The notes under the pieces: generated by a model
Told to the model about the DNA's origin: nothing
The model's input: only the letters and a program-made list of their open reading frames with translations
The model's database searches: none
Shown here: positions 8,495 through 17,758 of the stretch, one piece after another
Layout: each line of letters starts with the position of its first letter
Position numbering within the stretch: position 1 is the first letter of the stretch
Translations under genes and position numbers: made by a program
NCBI GenBank assembly: GCA_038134285.1
Contig: JAYPUW010000004.1
Span: 1-64,000 of the forward strand
Length of the DNA stretch: 64,000 bases
Origin: UBA3478 sp038134285
Lineage (GTDB): Bacteria > Bacteroidota > Bacteroidia > Flavobacteriales > Flavobacteriaceae
Direction of reading: 5' to 3'

Positions 8495-11400
8495 ATGGCT
8501 AGAGTAAACGAAACAACAGAACATCGATTCAATAAAATCTCTATAGGATTGGCCTCACCAGAATCTATTCTAGGGGCTTCACGTGGAGAGGTGTTGAAAC
8601 CTGAAACGATCAACTACAGAACTCATAAACCCGAGAGAGACGGATTGTTCTGTGAGCGCATCTTTGGTCCGATCAAGGACTACGAGTGTGCCTGTGGAAA
8701 ATACAAGCGCATCCGCTATCGCGGAATTGTCTGCGACCGATGTGGGGTAGAAGTTACAGAGAAGAAGGTAAGACGTGACCGTGTTGGACACATCAGTCTT
8801 GTGGTTCCTGTAGCGCATATCTGGTACTTCAGATCTTTGCCTAATAAATTAGGATATCTTCTAGGCTTGCCATCGAAGAAGCTCGATATGATTATTTATT
8901 ATGAGCGCTATGTTGTGATACAACCAGGTATTGCGAAAGGTCCAGAAGATCAAGAGCTTCAAATGCTTGACTTCTTGACAGAAGAGGAGTATTTAAACAT
9001 TATTGACGAGTTACCACAAGATAACCAATACTTAGACGATAGCGATCCGAACAAATTCATCGCTAAGATGGGTGCAGATTGTCTTATTGACCTTCTTGCA
9101 AGACTTGATCTTGAGTCACTTTCTTACGAACTGCGGCATAAAGCCAATACTGAAACTTCAAAACAACGTAAGACTGAGGCTTTAAAGCGCCTACAGGTTG
9201 TTGAATCTTTCAGAGAGGCTCAAAACAATAGAGAAAACCTACCAGAGTGGATGATAATGAAGGTGATTCCGGTGATTCCACCAGAATTGCGTCCATTGGT
9301 ACCACTTGATGGAGGACGCTTTGCGACTTCCGATCTCAATGATCTTTACCGTCGTGTCATCATCCGTAACAACCGTCTGAAGCGCCTCATGGAAATCAAA
9401 GCTCCTGAGGTTATCTTGAGAAACGAAAAGCGTATGCTTCAAGAAGCTGTCGATTCACTTTTTGACAATACGCGTAAGGCTTCTGCTGTAAAGACAGAAT
9501 CTAATAGACCACTTAAGTCTCTTTCAGACTCTTTAAAAGGAAAGCAAGGTCGTTTCCGTCAAAACCTTTTAGGGAAACGTGTAGATTACTCTGCGCGTTC
9601 GGTTATTGTTGTTGGTCCAGACTTGAAACTGTTTGAGTGTGGTCTTCCAAAGGATATGGCTGCTGAGCTATACAAGCCGTTTATCATCCGTAAGCTCATT
9701 GAGCGCGGAATCGTAAAGACGGTGAAGTCTGCAAAGAAAATTATAGACAAAAAAGAGCCTGTTATATGGGATATTCTTGAGAATACAATCAAAGGACATC
9801 CGGTATTACTAAACCGTGCCCCCACATTACACCGTTTAGGAATCCAGGCATTTCAGCCAAAACTTATTGAAGGAAAAGCGATCCGTCTACACCCACTAGC
9901 ATGTACAGCCTTTAACGCCGACTTTGATGGAGATCAGATGGCGGTTCACCTTCCGCTCGGACCTGAGGCTATTTTAGAGGCGCAACTCTTGATGTTGGCT
10001 TCTCAAAATATTCTTAACCCAGCCAATGGTACTCCAATCACAGTACCTTCTCAAGACATGGTACTCGGATTGTATTATATGACTAAGGCTAGAAAGTCTA
10101 CGCCAGAGCATCCGGTATTAGGTGAAGGACTGACCTTTTATTCGCCTGAAGAGGTAGTGATAGCATTCAATGAGAAGCGCGTGAACCTTAATGCGATGAT
10201 CAAAATTCGAGTTAAGGACTTCAACGAAGCGGGAGAATTGGTTCCTCAGATCATCGAGACAACCGTTGGTCGCGTACTCTTTAACAATGTTGTTCCTGAA
10301 GAGGCCGGATTCATTAATCAAGTATTAAACAAAAAAGCCTTAAGGACTATTATTGGTAAGATTTTACAAGTTACTGACGTTCCGCGTACAGCTGAATTCT
10401 TAGATAGAATGAAGCAGATGGGATATGAGTTTGCCTTTAAAGGAGGACTTTCTTTCAGTCTAGGTGATATTATTATTCCAGCTGAAAAGGTCACAATGAT
10501 TGAAGAGGCGAATCAACAGGTGGATGGTATCATGATGAACTACAACATGGGTCTAATCACCAATAATGAGCGTTATAACCAGGTTATTGATGTATGGACA
10601 TCGACTAATGCGATGCTTACTGAACTCGCTATGAAGCGTATCAGCGAAGATCAGCAAGGGTTTAACTCTGTATTCATGATGCTTGACTCTGGAGCGCGTG
10701 GTTCGAAAGAGCAGATTCGTCAGTTGACCGGTATGCGTGGACTGATGGCTAAGCCGAAGAAGTCTACCGCAGGAGGGGGTGAGATTATCGAAAACCCAAT
10801 CCTCTCTAACTTTAAAGAAGGACTTTCAATTCTAGAGTACTTTATTTCAACGCACGGTGCGCGTAAAGGACTTGCCGATACGGCCCTTAAGACAGCCGAT
10901 GCAGGTTATCTAACCCGTAGACTAGTTGACGTTGCTCAAGACGTGATCATTAATGAAGAAGATTGTGGCACGTTGAGAGGAATTGAGGTAGAGGCGCTCA
11001 AGAAGAATGAAGAAGTGGTTGAGACTTTAGGGGAACGTATTCTTGGTCGAGTAACCTTGGCCGATGTATACGATCCAATTAGCGGAGAATTACTTTTAAG
11101 TGCAGGTCAAGAAATTTCAGAGGCGGATGCTGAAAAGGTTGAAAATTCTGCAGTAGATCGTATTGAAGTACGTTCGGCACTAACTTGTGAAGCCTCTAAA
11201 GGTATTTGTGCTAAGTGTTACGGACGCAACCTCGCCAATAACAAACCTGTTCAGAAAGGTGAGGCTGTCGGTGTGGTTGCTGCACAGTCTATTGGAGAGC
11301 CAGGTACTCAGCTTACGCTTAGAACTTTCCACGTAGGAGGTATTGCGGGTAACGTTTCTGAAGACAGCACATTAACATTGAAGTTTGACGGTATCGCAGA

Positions 11401-12799
11401 GATCGAAGATCTCCGTGTGGTTGAAGGAGAAAATAGCGCAGGTGAAAAAGCGAACATCGTGATTTCACGTACAGCTGAAATGAAGTTAATTGAGCCTAAT
11501 ACTAAAGCTGTATTAAGCGTAAACAATATCCCTTACGGTTCACAGTTGTTCATCAAAAATGGTAACAAGGTGAAGAAGGGTGATGTGATCTGTCAGTGGG
11601 ATCCGTATAACGGTGTGATCATTTCAGAATTCACTGGTAAAATTGCTTACGAAAATATTGAGCAAGGGGTGACCTATAAGGTTGAGATCGATGAACAAAC
11701 TGGATTCCAAGAGAAGGTAATCTCTGAGTCTAGAAACAAAAAACTTATTCCAACCCTGTTGGTGTTAGATAAGAAGGGTAACATACTTCGTTCTTATAAC
11801 CTTCCTGTAGGTTCACACCTTATCGTTAATGAAAACGAAGAAATTAAAGAAGGAAAAATCTTAGTTAAGATTCCTCGTAAGTCGGCTAAGACTGGTGATA
11901 TTACAGGGGGTCTACCTAGAGTTACTGAGCTTTTCGAAGCACGTAATCCTTCGAATCCTGCTATTGTTTCTGAGATCGATGGTGTGGTTTCATTCGGTAA
12001 GATCAAACGCGGTAACAGAGAGATTGTTATTGAGTCGAAATTAGGAGATGTTCGCAAGTATCTTGTAAAGCTATCAAACCAGATTCTGGTTCAAGAAAAT
12101 GATTACGTGAAAGCCGGTATGCCGCTTTCTGACGGATCAGTCACTCCAGATGATATCCTTTCAATCAAAGGACCTTCGGCTGTTCAGCAATACCTGGTAA
12201 ATGAAATCCAAGAGGTATATCGTTTACAAGGGGTGAAAATCAACGATAAGCACTTTGAAGTAGTAGTTCGTCAAATGATGCGTAAGGTACAGATTCAAGA
12301 TGCTGGAGATACATTATTCTTAGAAGACCAGTTGGTTCACAAGGATGACTTCATCCGTGAGAACGATGCCATCTTTGGAATGAAAGTCGTTGAAGATGCA
12401 GGTGAATCAGAGAATCTTAAGCCAGGTCAAATTATTTCTGCACGTGAGTTAAGAGACGAGAATTCGTTACTTAAGCGTCAAGACAAGGCATTGGTATCTG
12501 CTCGTGATGCAGTTGCAGCTACAGCTACCCCAATCCTTCAGGGTATTACTAGAGCTTCGCTTCAAACAAAGTCGTTTATTTCAGCAGCTTCGTTCCAAGA
12601 AACAACGAAAGTGTTGAATGAGGCAGCGGTAAGCGGTAAGGTTGATTCACTCGAAGGTCTTAAAGAGAACGTGATCGTAGGTCATAAGATTCCAGCCGGA
12701 ACAGGTCTGCGTGAGTACGATCATATTATCGTGGGATCTAAGGATGAATTTGAGGCAAAAGTACCATCACTCGTTGATGAAGAAGCCCTTAAAGCCTAA
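8495..12799 (+). CDS. rpoC: DNA-directed RNA polymerase subunit beta'
   Basis: 1434 residues. The N-terminal zinc site CACGKYKRIRYRGIVCDRC lies at about residues 68-86, the catalytic Mg-binding loop NADFDGDQMAVHLPLG is present, and a second zinc site (C-x6-CAKC) lies near residue 900. The C-terminal region with TRASLQTKSFISAASFQET is complete. It is the last large subunit gene of the operon and is followed closely by the DUF3467 gene. Confidence 0.99.
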   Translation: MARVNETTEHRFNKISIGLASPESILGASRGEVLKPETINYRTHKPERDGLFCERIFGPIKDYECACGKYKRIRYRGIVCDRCGVEVTEKKVRRDRVGHISLVVPVAHIWYFRSLPNKLGYLLGLPSKKLDMIIYYERYVVIQPGIAKGPEDQELQMLDFLTEEEYLNIIDELPQDNQYLDDSDPNKFIAKMGADCLIDLLARLDLESLSYELRHKANTETSKQRKTEALKRLQVVESFREAQNNRENLPEWMIMKVIPVIPPELRPLVPLDGGRFATSDLNDLYRRVIIRNNRLKRLMEIKAPEVILRNEKRMLQEAVDSLFDNTRKASAVKTESNRPLKSLSDSLKGKQGRFRQNLLGKRVDYSARSVIVVGPDLKLFECGLPKDMAAELYKPFIIRKLIERGIVKTVKSAKKIIDKKEPVIWDILENTIKGHPVLLNRAPTLHRLGIQAFQPKLIEGKAIRLHPLACTAFNADFDGDQMAVHLPLGPEAILEAQLLMLASQNILNPANGTPITVPSQDMVLGLYYMTKARKSTPEHPVLGEGLTFYSPEEVVIAFNEKRVNLNAMIKIRVKDFNEAGELVPQIIETTVGRVLFNNVVPEEAGFINQVLNKKALRTIIGKILQVTDVPRTAEFLDRMKQMGYEFAFKGGLSFSLGDIIIPAEKVTMIEEANQQVDGIMMNYNMGLITNNERYNQVIDVWTSTNAMLTELAMKRISEDQQGFNSVFMMLDSGARGSKEQIRQLTGMRGLMAKPKKSTAGGGEIIENPILSNFKEGLSILEYFISTHGARKGLADTALKTADAGYLTRRLVDVAQDVIINEEDCGTLRGIEVEALKKNEEVVETLGERILGRVTLADVYDPISGELLLSAGQEISEADAEKVENSAVDRIEVRSALTCEASKGICAKCYGRNLANNKPVQKGEAVGVVAAQSIGEPGTQLTLRTFHVGGIAGNVSEDSTLTLKFDGIAEIEDLRVVEGENSAGEKANIVISRTAEMKLIEPNTKAVLSVNNIPYGSQLFIKNGNKVKKGDVICQWDPYNGVIISEFTGKIAYENIEQGVTYKVEIDEQTGFQEKVISESRNKKLIPTLLVLDKKGNILRSYNLPVGSHLIVNENEEIKEGKILVKIPRKSAKTGDITGGLPRVTELFEARNPSNPAIVSEIDGVVSFGKIKRGNREIVIESKLGDVRKYLVKLSNQILVQENDYVKAGMPLSDGSVTPDDILSIKGPSAVQQYLVNEIQEVYRLQGVKINDKHFEVVVRQMMRKVQIQDAGDTLFLEDQLVHKDDFIRENDAIFGMKVVEDAGESENLKPGQIISARELRDENSLLKRQDKALVSARDAVAATATPILQGITRASLQTKSFISAASFQETTKVLNEAAVSGKVDSLEGLKENVIVGHKIPAGTGLREYDHIIVGSKDEFEAKVPSLVDEEALKA

Positions 12800-12811
12800 G
12801 ATTGATTAAAA

Positions 12812-13114
12812 ATGGACGCTAAAGAACAGTCATTAAATATTGAAATTGATGAAAAAACCGCCGAGGGATTGTATTCTAACTTGGCGGTTATCAATCACTC
12901 TGCTTCAGAATTCGTACTGGACTTCATCAGTGTAATGCCTGGTACTCCAAAGGCAAAGGTGAAAAGTAGAATTATACTTACTCCTGAACATGCAAAACGT
13001 TTTGTAAAGGCCCTTGAAGAAAATATCGCGGGCTTCGAGAAGCACAACGGCGCCATTAAAGAGCAACAAGCTCACGATCTTCCGATTAATTTTGGTACAG
13101 TAGGCGAGGCCTAA
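12812..13114 (+). CDS. DUF3467 family protein
   Basis: A 100-residue acidic protein that matches DUF3467 by its central ASEFVLDFISVMPGTPKAKV and ILTPEHAKRF stretches. The function is not established. The gene starts 12 bases after the rpoC stop and runs the same way, so it is very probably on the rpoBC transcript. In Bacteroidota this family is often found right after rpoC, which hints at a role connected with RNA polymerase, but that is inference. Confidence 0.85.
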   Translation: MDAKEQSLNIEIDEKTAEGLYSNLAVINHSASEFVLDFISVMPGTPKAKVKSRIILTPEHAKRFVKALEENIAGFEKHNGAIKEQQAHDLPINFGTVGEA

Positions 13115-13120
13115 AAAGCA

Positions 13121-14713
13121 CTATTCTACTATTTCTGAGGTAAACCTGAAGACAATTGAAGGGTACTTCTCCTGTACCATCTGCAGTGAAAATGGTGAAT
13201 CAGCTAGAAACACAAGTTGATCCGTTTTATCCTTGGCTAGAAATTTCTGTTTTACCCTTTTGAATTCGCTAAGTTCATCGGTTTTCGCTTTAGACTCATC
13301 AATCCAACAGGCCTTGTAGGCGGCAAAATTTTCATACGAACACCTAGCTCCATATTCGTGCTCTAGGCGGTACTGAATGACTTCATACTGAAGTGCACCA
13401 ACCGTTCCTATAATTTTTCTACCGTTAATTTCTAAAGTAAACAATTGAGCTACCCCTTCATCCATTAGCTGATCTATCCCTTTGAACAACTGTTTTGCCT
13501 TCATCGGATCGGCATTGTTGATGTATCTAAAATGTTCAGGCGAGAAGCTAGGAATCCCTTTGTAGTGCAACTGCTCACCTTCTGTAAGGGTATCTCCAAT
13601 TTTAAAGTTTCCCGTATCATGGAGCCCAACAATATCTCCTGGATAAGAGGTATCAATGATCTCTTTCTTCTCTGCAAAAAAGGCATTCGGACTCGAGAAT
13701 TTAAGTTTCTTTTGTAGTCTAACGTGCAAATAGGGTTTATTGCGCTTGAAGGTTCCTGAAACGATTTTCACAAACGCCAGTCGATCGCGATGTTTTGGAT
13801 CCATGTTGGCGTGGATTTTAAATACAAATCCGCTGAAATTAAATTCTGAGGGTTCTACATCTCGTTCTTCAGCACGTTTGGGTCTCGGAGGAGGAGCGAT
13901 TTGAACAAAGCAATCGAGAAGCTCTCGAATCCCAAAGTTGGTCAGTGCTGAACCAAAAAGCACAGGTTGCATCTCACCATTTAAATACGCTTCGCGTGAA
14001 AATGGTGGATACACACCTTCTACAAGTTCTAGATTTTCGCGCAAGGCGTTTGCTGCAGAGGCTCCGACTGAGGTGTCTAGATCGGGGTCATTGACGTCTT
14101 GTATTGCAATGGTTTTACCCTTGTGCTGTTTGCTTTGAGAGGTAAAAAGATTGATGTTTTTCTCAAAGATGTTGTAGATCCCTTTAAAGTCATATCCCAT
14201 ACCAATAGGAAAACTAAGGGGGGTCACCTTTAAATTGAGCTTTTGCTCTACTTCGTCTAATAAATCGAAAGCATTTTTTCCTTCACGGTCAAGTTTATTG
14301 ACGAATACGATCATCGGGATACTTCGCATTCGACATACCTCTACGAGTTTTTCAGTTTGCTCTTCGACCCCTTTCGCTACGTCGATGACTACAATTACAC
14401 TATCAACCGCTGTTAAGGTTCTAAAGGTGTCTTCAGCGAAGTCTTTGTGCCCAGGAGTATCAAGTATATTGATCTTGGTGCCGTTGTAGGTGAAGGCAAG
14501 AACTGATGTAGCCACAGAGATCCCCCTTTGTCTCTCAATCTCCATGAAATCACTGGTAGCAGACTTTTTAATCTTATTACTCTTAACGGCTCCGGCCTCC
14601 TGAATTGCTCCGCCATAGAGGAGCAACTTTTCGGTGAGTGTTGTTTTACCAGCATCGGGATGAGAGATAATGCCAAACGTCCTTCTTTTCTTAATTTCTT
14701 CGGTAAATGACAT
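13121..14713 (-). CDS. prfC: Peptide chain release factor 3
   Basis: A 530-residue translational GTPase with the G motifs SHPDAGKTTLTEKLL (about residues 17-31), DTPGHKDFAEDTFRTL and NKLDREGKNAFDLLD, then domain II and a C-terminal domain ending in PFSLQMVQEKYPSIVF. RF3 recycles RF1/RF2 after termination. The length and the insertion in the G domain separate it from EF-G. It converges with the DUF3467 gene, with only 6 bases between the stops. Confidence 0.96.
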   Translation of the reverse strand: MSFTEEIKKRRTFGIISHPDAGKTTLTEKLLLYGGAIQEAGAVKSNKIKKSATSDFMEIERQRGISVATSVLAFTYNGTKINILDTPGHKDFAEDTFRTLTAVDSVIVVIDVAKGVEEQTEKLVEVCRMRSIPMIVFVNKLDREGKNAFDLLDEVEQKLNLKVTPLSFPIGMGYDFKGIYNIFEKNINLFTSQSKQHKGKTIAIQDVNDPDLDTSVGASAANALRENLELVEGVYPPFSREAYLNGEMQPVLFGSALTNFGIRELLDCFVQIAPPPRPKRAEERDVEPSEFNFSGFVFKIHANMDPKHRDRLAFVKIVSGTFKRNKPYLHVRLQKKLKFSSPNAFFAEKKEIIDTSYPGDIVGLHDTGNFKIGDTLTEGEQLHYKGIPSFSPEHFRYINNADPMKAKQLFKGIDQLMDEGVAQLFTLEINGRKIIGTVGALQYEVIQYRLEHEYGARCSYENFAAYKACWIDESKAKTDELSEFKRVKQKFLAKDKTDQLVFLADSPFSLQMVQEKYPSIVFRFTSEIVE

Positions 14714-14823
14714 AAATATTGTCGCGCTAATGTGCTTGCAAAAATAGGGCTATTATCGTTTCTCTCTCAATTGAGGTATCTTTGATAAAGGAGTGATTTA
14801 ATTCTATTCTATTGAATTACGCT

Positions 14824-15357
14824 ATGAAAGAAGAAAAGGTCATTTTAGTAAACGAAAAAGATGAAGCCGTTGGCCTTATGCCTAAAATGGAGGCTCACCA
14901 AAAAGCATTATTGCATCGGGCCTTCTCGGTGTTTATTCTGAATGATAAAAATGAAGTTATGCTCCAGAAGCGGGCAGCTCACAAGTATCATTCTCCTTCA
15001 TTGTGGACCAACACCTGTTGCAGTCATCAACGCGACGGTGAGGACTCTATTCAGGCAGGTGAGCGAAGATTGAAAGAAGAGATGGGTTTTTCTGTTCCAC
15101 TGAAGGAATTGTTCAGTTTTATCTACAAGGCGCCCTTTGATAACGGTTTAACAGAACACGAATTTGATCATGTCTTAATAGGATATTACAATGACGCTCC
15201 AGAGACTAATCCCGATGAAGTATCCGATTACTGCTATAAATCATTAGAAGCGATAAAAGAGGATATTACTATTCATCCAGAAGCGTACACAGTATGGTTT
15301 AAGATTATCTTTGAGAAACTATACCAACATTTAAAGAAGGAGATTTATGCGGGTTAA
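14824..15357 (+). CDS. idi: Isopentenyl-diphosphate delta-isomerase, type 1
   Basis: It interconverts isopentenyl and dimethylallyl diphosphate, feeding isoprenoid and carotenoid synthesis. The Nudix-like fold shows the catalytic cysteine in WTNTCCSH (about residue 65) and the catalytic glutamate in TEHEFDHV. I chose the ATG at 14824 (177 residues); an in-frame TTG at 14812 would add only four residues. It overlaps the next gene by 11 bases. The carotenoid cluster lies about 28 kb away. Confidence 0.94.
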   Translation: MKEEKVILVNEKDEAVGLMPKMEAHQKALLHRAFSVFILNDKNEVMLQKRAAHKYHSPSLWTNTCCSHQRDGEDSIQAGERRLKEEMGFSVPLKELFSFIYKAPFDNGLTEHEFDHVLIGYYNDAPETNPDEVSDYCYKSLEAIKEDITIHPEAYTVWFKIIFEKLYQHLKKEIYAG

Positions 15358-15754
15358 AGTCAGTAGAAAGGCGCATTTTAATGCAGCCCATCGATTGCAC
15401 CTACCTGACTGGTCTGCAGAACAGAATCAAGAAGTATTTGGTTTGTGCAATAATCCGAATTACCACGGACACAATTACGAGCTTATTGTGAGTGTAACCG
15501 GAGAGATAGATCCTATAACGGGTTACGTCATAGATATGAAAGTCCTTAAAGATCTGATCAAGTCTGAGGTTGAAGAGGCTTTTGATCACAAGAATCTCAA
15601 TGTTGAAGTTCCTGAATTCAAGGCAGTGAATCCAACGGCTGAAAATATTGTGGTAGTTATATACGACAAACTAAAACCTCATTTAGACGCTTCCATGGAG
15701 CTAGAGGTTGTGTTATACGAAACACCTAGAAACTACGTTACCTATAGCGGATAA
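15347..15754 (+). CDS. 6-pyruvoyl-tetrahydropterin synthase / QueD family protein
   Basis: 135 residues. Zinc-binding histidines are visible in HFNAAHRLH (His15) and YHGHNY (His40, His42), with the candidate catalytic Cys34. The spacing is C-x5-HGH, as in the animal-type 6-pyruvoyl-tetrahydropterin synthases, rather than the C-x3-HGH typical of QueD. The product could therefore be a tetrahydrobiopterin precursor or the queuosine intermediate; tgt is in the window but queC/E/F are not. An AAGGAG sequence 6 bases before the ATG supports this start inside the end of idi. Confidence 0.88.
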   Translation: MRVKVSRKAHFNAAHRLHLPDWSAEQNQEVFGLCNNPNYHGHNYELIVSVTGEIDPITGYVIDMKVLKDLIKSEVEEAFDHKNLNVEVPEFKAVNPTAENIVVVIYDKLKPHLDASMELEVVLYETPRNYVTYSG

Positions 15755-15755
15755 A

Positions 15756-16743
15756 AGGTGGCCTTACCCACTCGTTTTTACGCCCATTTAAAAGGAGCGC
15801 TTATAGGGAGGACAAGGACTCCGAACCTTACTAAATAAAGATATACCTAATGGTCAAATAGGTTAGAGTTGGGAGCTTTCAGGGGTTGAAGGGTCTGTGT
15901 CTATTGTATCTAACGGTTTATATCAAGGCCTAAGCCTCAATGACTTGATTCAAGAGTTTGGAGCTCAGTTGTTGGTTCAACCTACGAATGATCGTTTCGG
16001 TACGGTATTTCCGATCTTAACAAAGTTTTTAGACGCAAAACTCGACCTGTCTATACAGGTGCACCCGTCTTATGAATTAGCCCGTGAGTTTCACGAAAGT
16101 TATGGAAAAAATGAGATGTGGTATATTCTTCATGCAGACAATTGCCAAATTGATTGTAGGTTTTAATCGGGGTGTTGATCAAGAAAAGTACCTCAATGCT
16201 CTAAAAGAAGATCATATAACTGACCTATTAGAGTATCACAATGCGAGCACCAATTATGCATTCTTTATTGAAACAAGTACAATCCATGCTATTGGTGCCG
16301 GTATTGTGCTTGCAGAGATTCAATAAACAAGTGATGTCACTTACCGTGTCTATGATTTTGATCGAACGGATGCAGCAGGAAATAAAAGAGAGTTACATAC
16401 CGAACTGGGGAAAGATGCACTTAATTATGATCACAAAACGAAGTACAAGTTAAGATCTGGATTGACTGTTAAGTCAACGCAATCACCCTTCTCAACTCTT
16501 GCTCAAACCCCCTATTTTAGTAAGAATGAGCTTTATCTCAAGTCTAAAAATACGCTTGATTTATCCACCTGCGATCATTTTTTAATCTATCTATTGGTAG
16601 AAGGTCAAGCCGTAATTGAATCGGTTGAACTCCCTGATCTCTCGGTAGATGCCCCTGTCGGAACAACCGTACTTATTCCTGCTTGCTGTAAAAAAATACG
16701 AATACATACAAATTCTTGTAGGCTCTTAGAGGTTTTTGTTTAA
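15756..16743 (+). pseudogene. manA: Decayed mannose-6-phosphate isomerase (class I)
   Basis: Read through its lesions, this stretch encodes a full-length (about 328 codons) type I phosphomannose isomerase. Recognisable pieces are YPLVFTPI, GGQGLRTLLNKD, SWELSGVEGSVSIVSNG, LDLSIQVHPSYELA, KNEMWYIL, STIHAIGAGIVLAEIQ and YRVYDFDRTDAAGNKRELH, including the metal-ligand Q-V-H, the E of NEMWY and the H of IHAIG. Five lesions break it: stops at 15789-15791, 15804-15806 (the Trp of the WGG motif), 15864-15866 (the Glu of GESWE) and 16324-16326 (Gln to stop), plus a frameshift at about 16140-16143. No usable start codon remains. It is almost certainly inactive but recently dead. Confidence 0.9.
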
Positions 16744-16768
16744 CTTGTTAGTACAGAAATCAAACACT

Positions 16769-17041
16769 ATGGCAAGTATTAAGCTGCTCAAAAAAGAAAT
16801 TAACTATGTTTTGGGCGACCTCATAGAACAAGTTTACCACTGGGAGGCCAGTTCAAAAAAACTAAATTCAGAAGAGGGAACGAAGCTCATAGACAAATGT
16901 ATTCAGGTCTATGACGAGCTCATTGAACTCGTAAACGATAAAGAGGTCGCAACGAAAAAAGAGCACTTTAATAAAATCAAAAGCTATCTCAGCGAGAAAA
17001 CTGATAGCATTCAAAAAGAAATCGAATCGCTTCCGAGCTAG
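16769..17041 (+). CDS. Small conserved hypothetical protein
   Basis: 90 residues, with the start taken at the ATG of MASIKLLKKEINYVLGDL. It is highly charged and predicted helical, with no signal peptide or membrane span and only an acidic/lysine-rich heptad-like pattern toward the C terminus. I recall similar short proteins in flavobacterial genomes but know of no function. It follows the manA pseudogene by 25 bases and its stop overlaps the convergent DUF4369 gene. Confidence 0.75.
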   Translation: MASIKLLKKEINYVLGDLIEQVYHWEASSKKLNSEEGTKLIDKCIQVYDELIELVNDKEVATKKEHFNKIKSYLSEKTDSIQKEIESLPS

Positions 17042-17733
17042 TCTTTCAACTGGTCTGCGAGCTGCTTTCCGTAGGTTGAAACTTTAATTTCTTCAGTAAG
17101 CAAATTGTAAATAGAATCCTTCCACTTTTGTTGTAAGAAATCTCCTTGCTCAACAATTACAAATGGGGTTAGATAACTTTCTGGATTGGCTAAGCCATAG
17201 TTTACCAGGTACTGGTATCTTCTAAGTTCATTTTTGCGTGCGATAGTTACCAAGGAATCTTGGGCTGTAGAATTTAGATATTCATCTTCTTGCGATAATT
17301 GATACAACTCAAGCGATTTGGTGTCAAAATCACTGAGCATTTTGCTAACACGTTCAAACTCTTCTTGATAAGACCCTGAAACAATTTTAGCATCTTTCTC
17401 AAAGTTTTCTCGAGTGGTTATAATGGTGGTAAGTCCTGGATCAGCGAATACATTAATACGATCGTTGAATGGGTTATTGTCTTCTTTATCTAATCTGACA
17501 ATTAAGAATTCTGGATGAGCAATATTCATCTGAAGTCTGTGCTTCTCTTCTTTCGTTACACGTAACGTATCTAAAACAACCAATGTACTGTCTTGTATTT
17601 GTTCTAGGAACAACTTTCCTTTCTTTAAACCATCGATAGTAATTTCAATACTGCTATTGGTGGTCGTAGTCGAGGTGCACGAACTAAAGAGTGTTCCTAT
17701 AATGCTCAATACGGTCAAAAGGGTACGCGTCAT
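17038..17733 (-). CDS. DUF4369-like lipoprotein
   Basis: 231 residues. A signal peptide ends in a lipobox around FSSCTS (Cys19), so it should be lipid-anchored in the cell envelope. The segment IEITIDGLKKGKLFLEQIQDSTLVVLDTL resembles the DUF4369 domain that usually precedes thioredoxin domains in Bacteroidota. No thioredoxin CxxC domain follows here; the rest is a charged helical region. The function is unknown. Confidence 0.75.
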   Translation of the reverse strand: MTRTLLTVLSIIGTLFSSCTSTTTTNSSIEITIDGLKKGKLFLEQIQDSTLVVLDTLRVTKEEKHRLQMNIAHPEFLIVRLDKEDNNPFNDRINVFADPGLTTIITTRENFEKDAKIVSGSYQEEFERVSKMLSDFDTKSLELYQLSQEDEYLNSTAQDSLVTIARKNELRRYQYLVNYGLANPESYLTPFVIVEQGDFLQQKWKDSIYNLLTEEIKVSTYGKQLADQLKD

Positions 17734-17758
17734 GGTGCTTAAATTTGGCCAAAAATAA

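Noticed and set aside
14812..14823. TTG at 14812 as the idi start
   Set aside because: The ATG at 14824 is the better codon and matches the family length.
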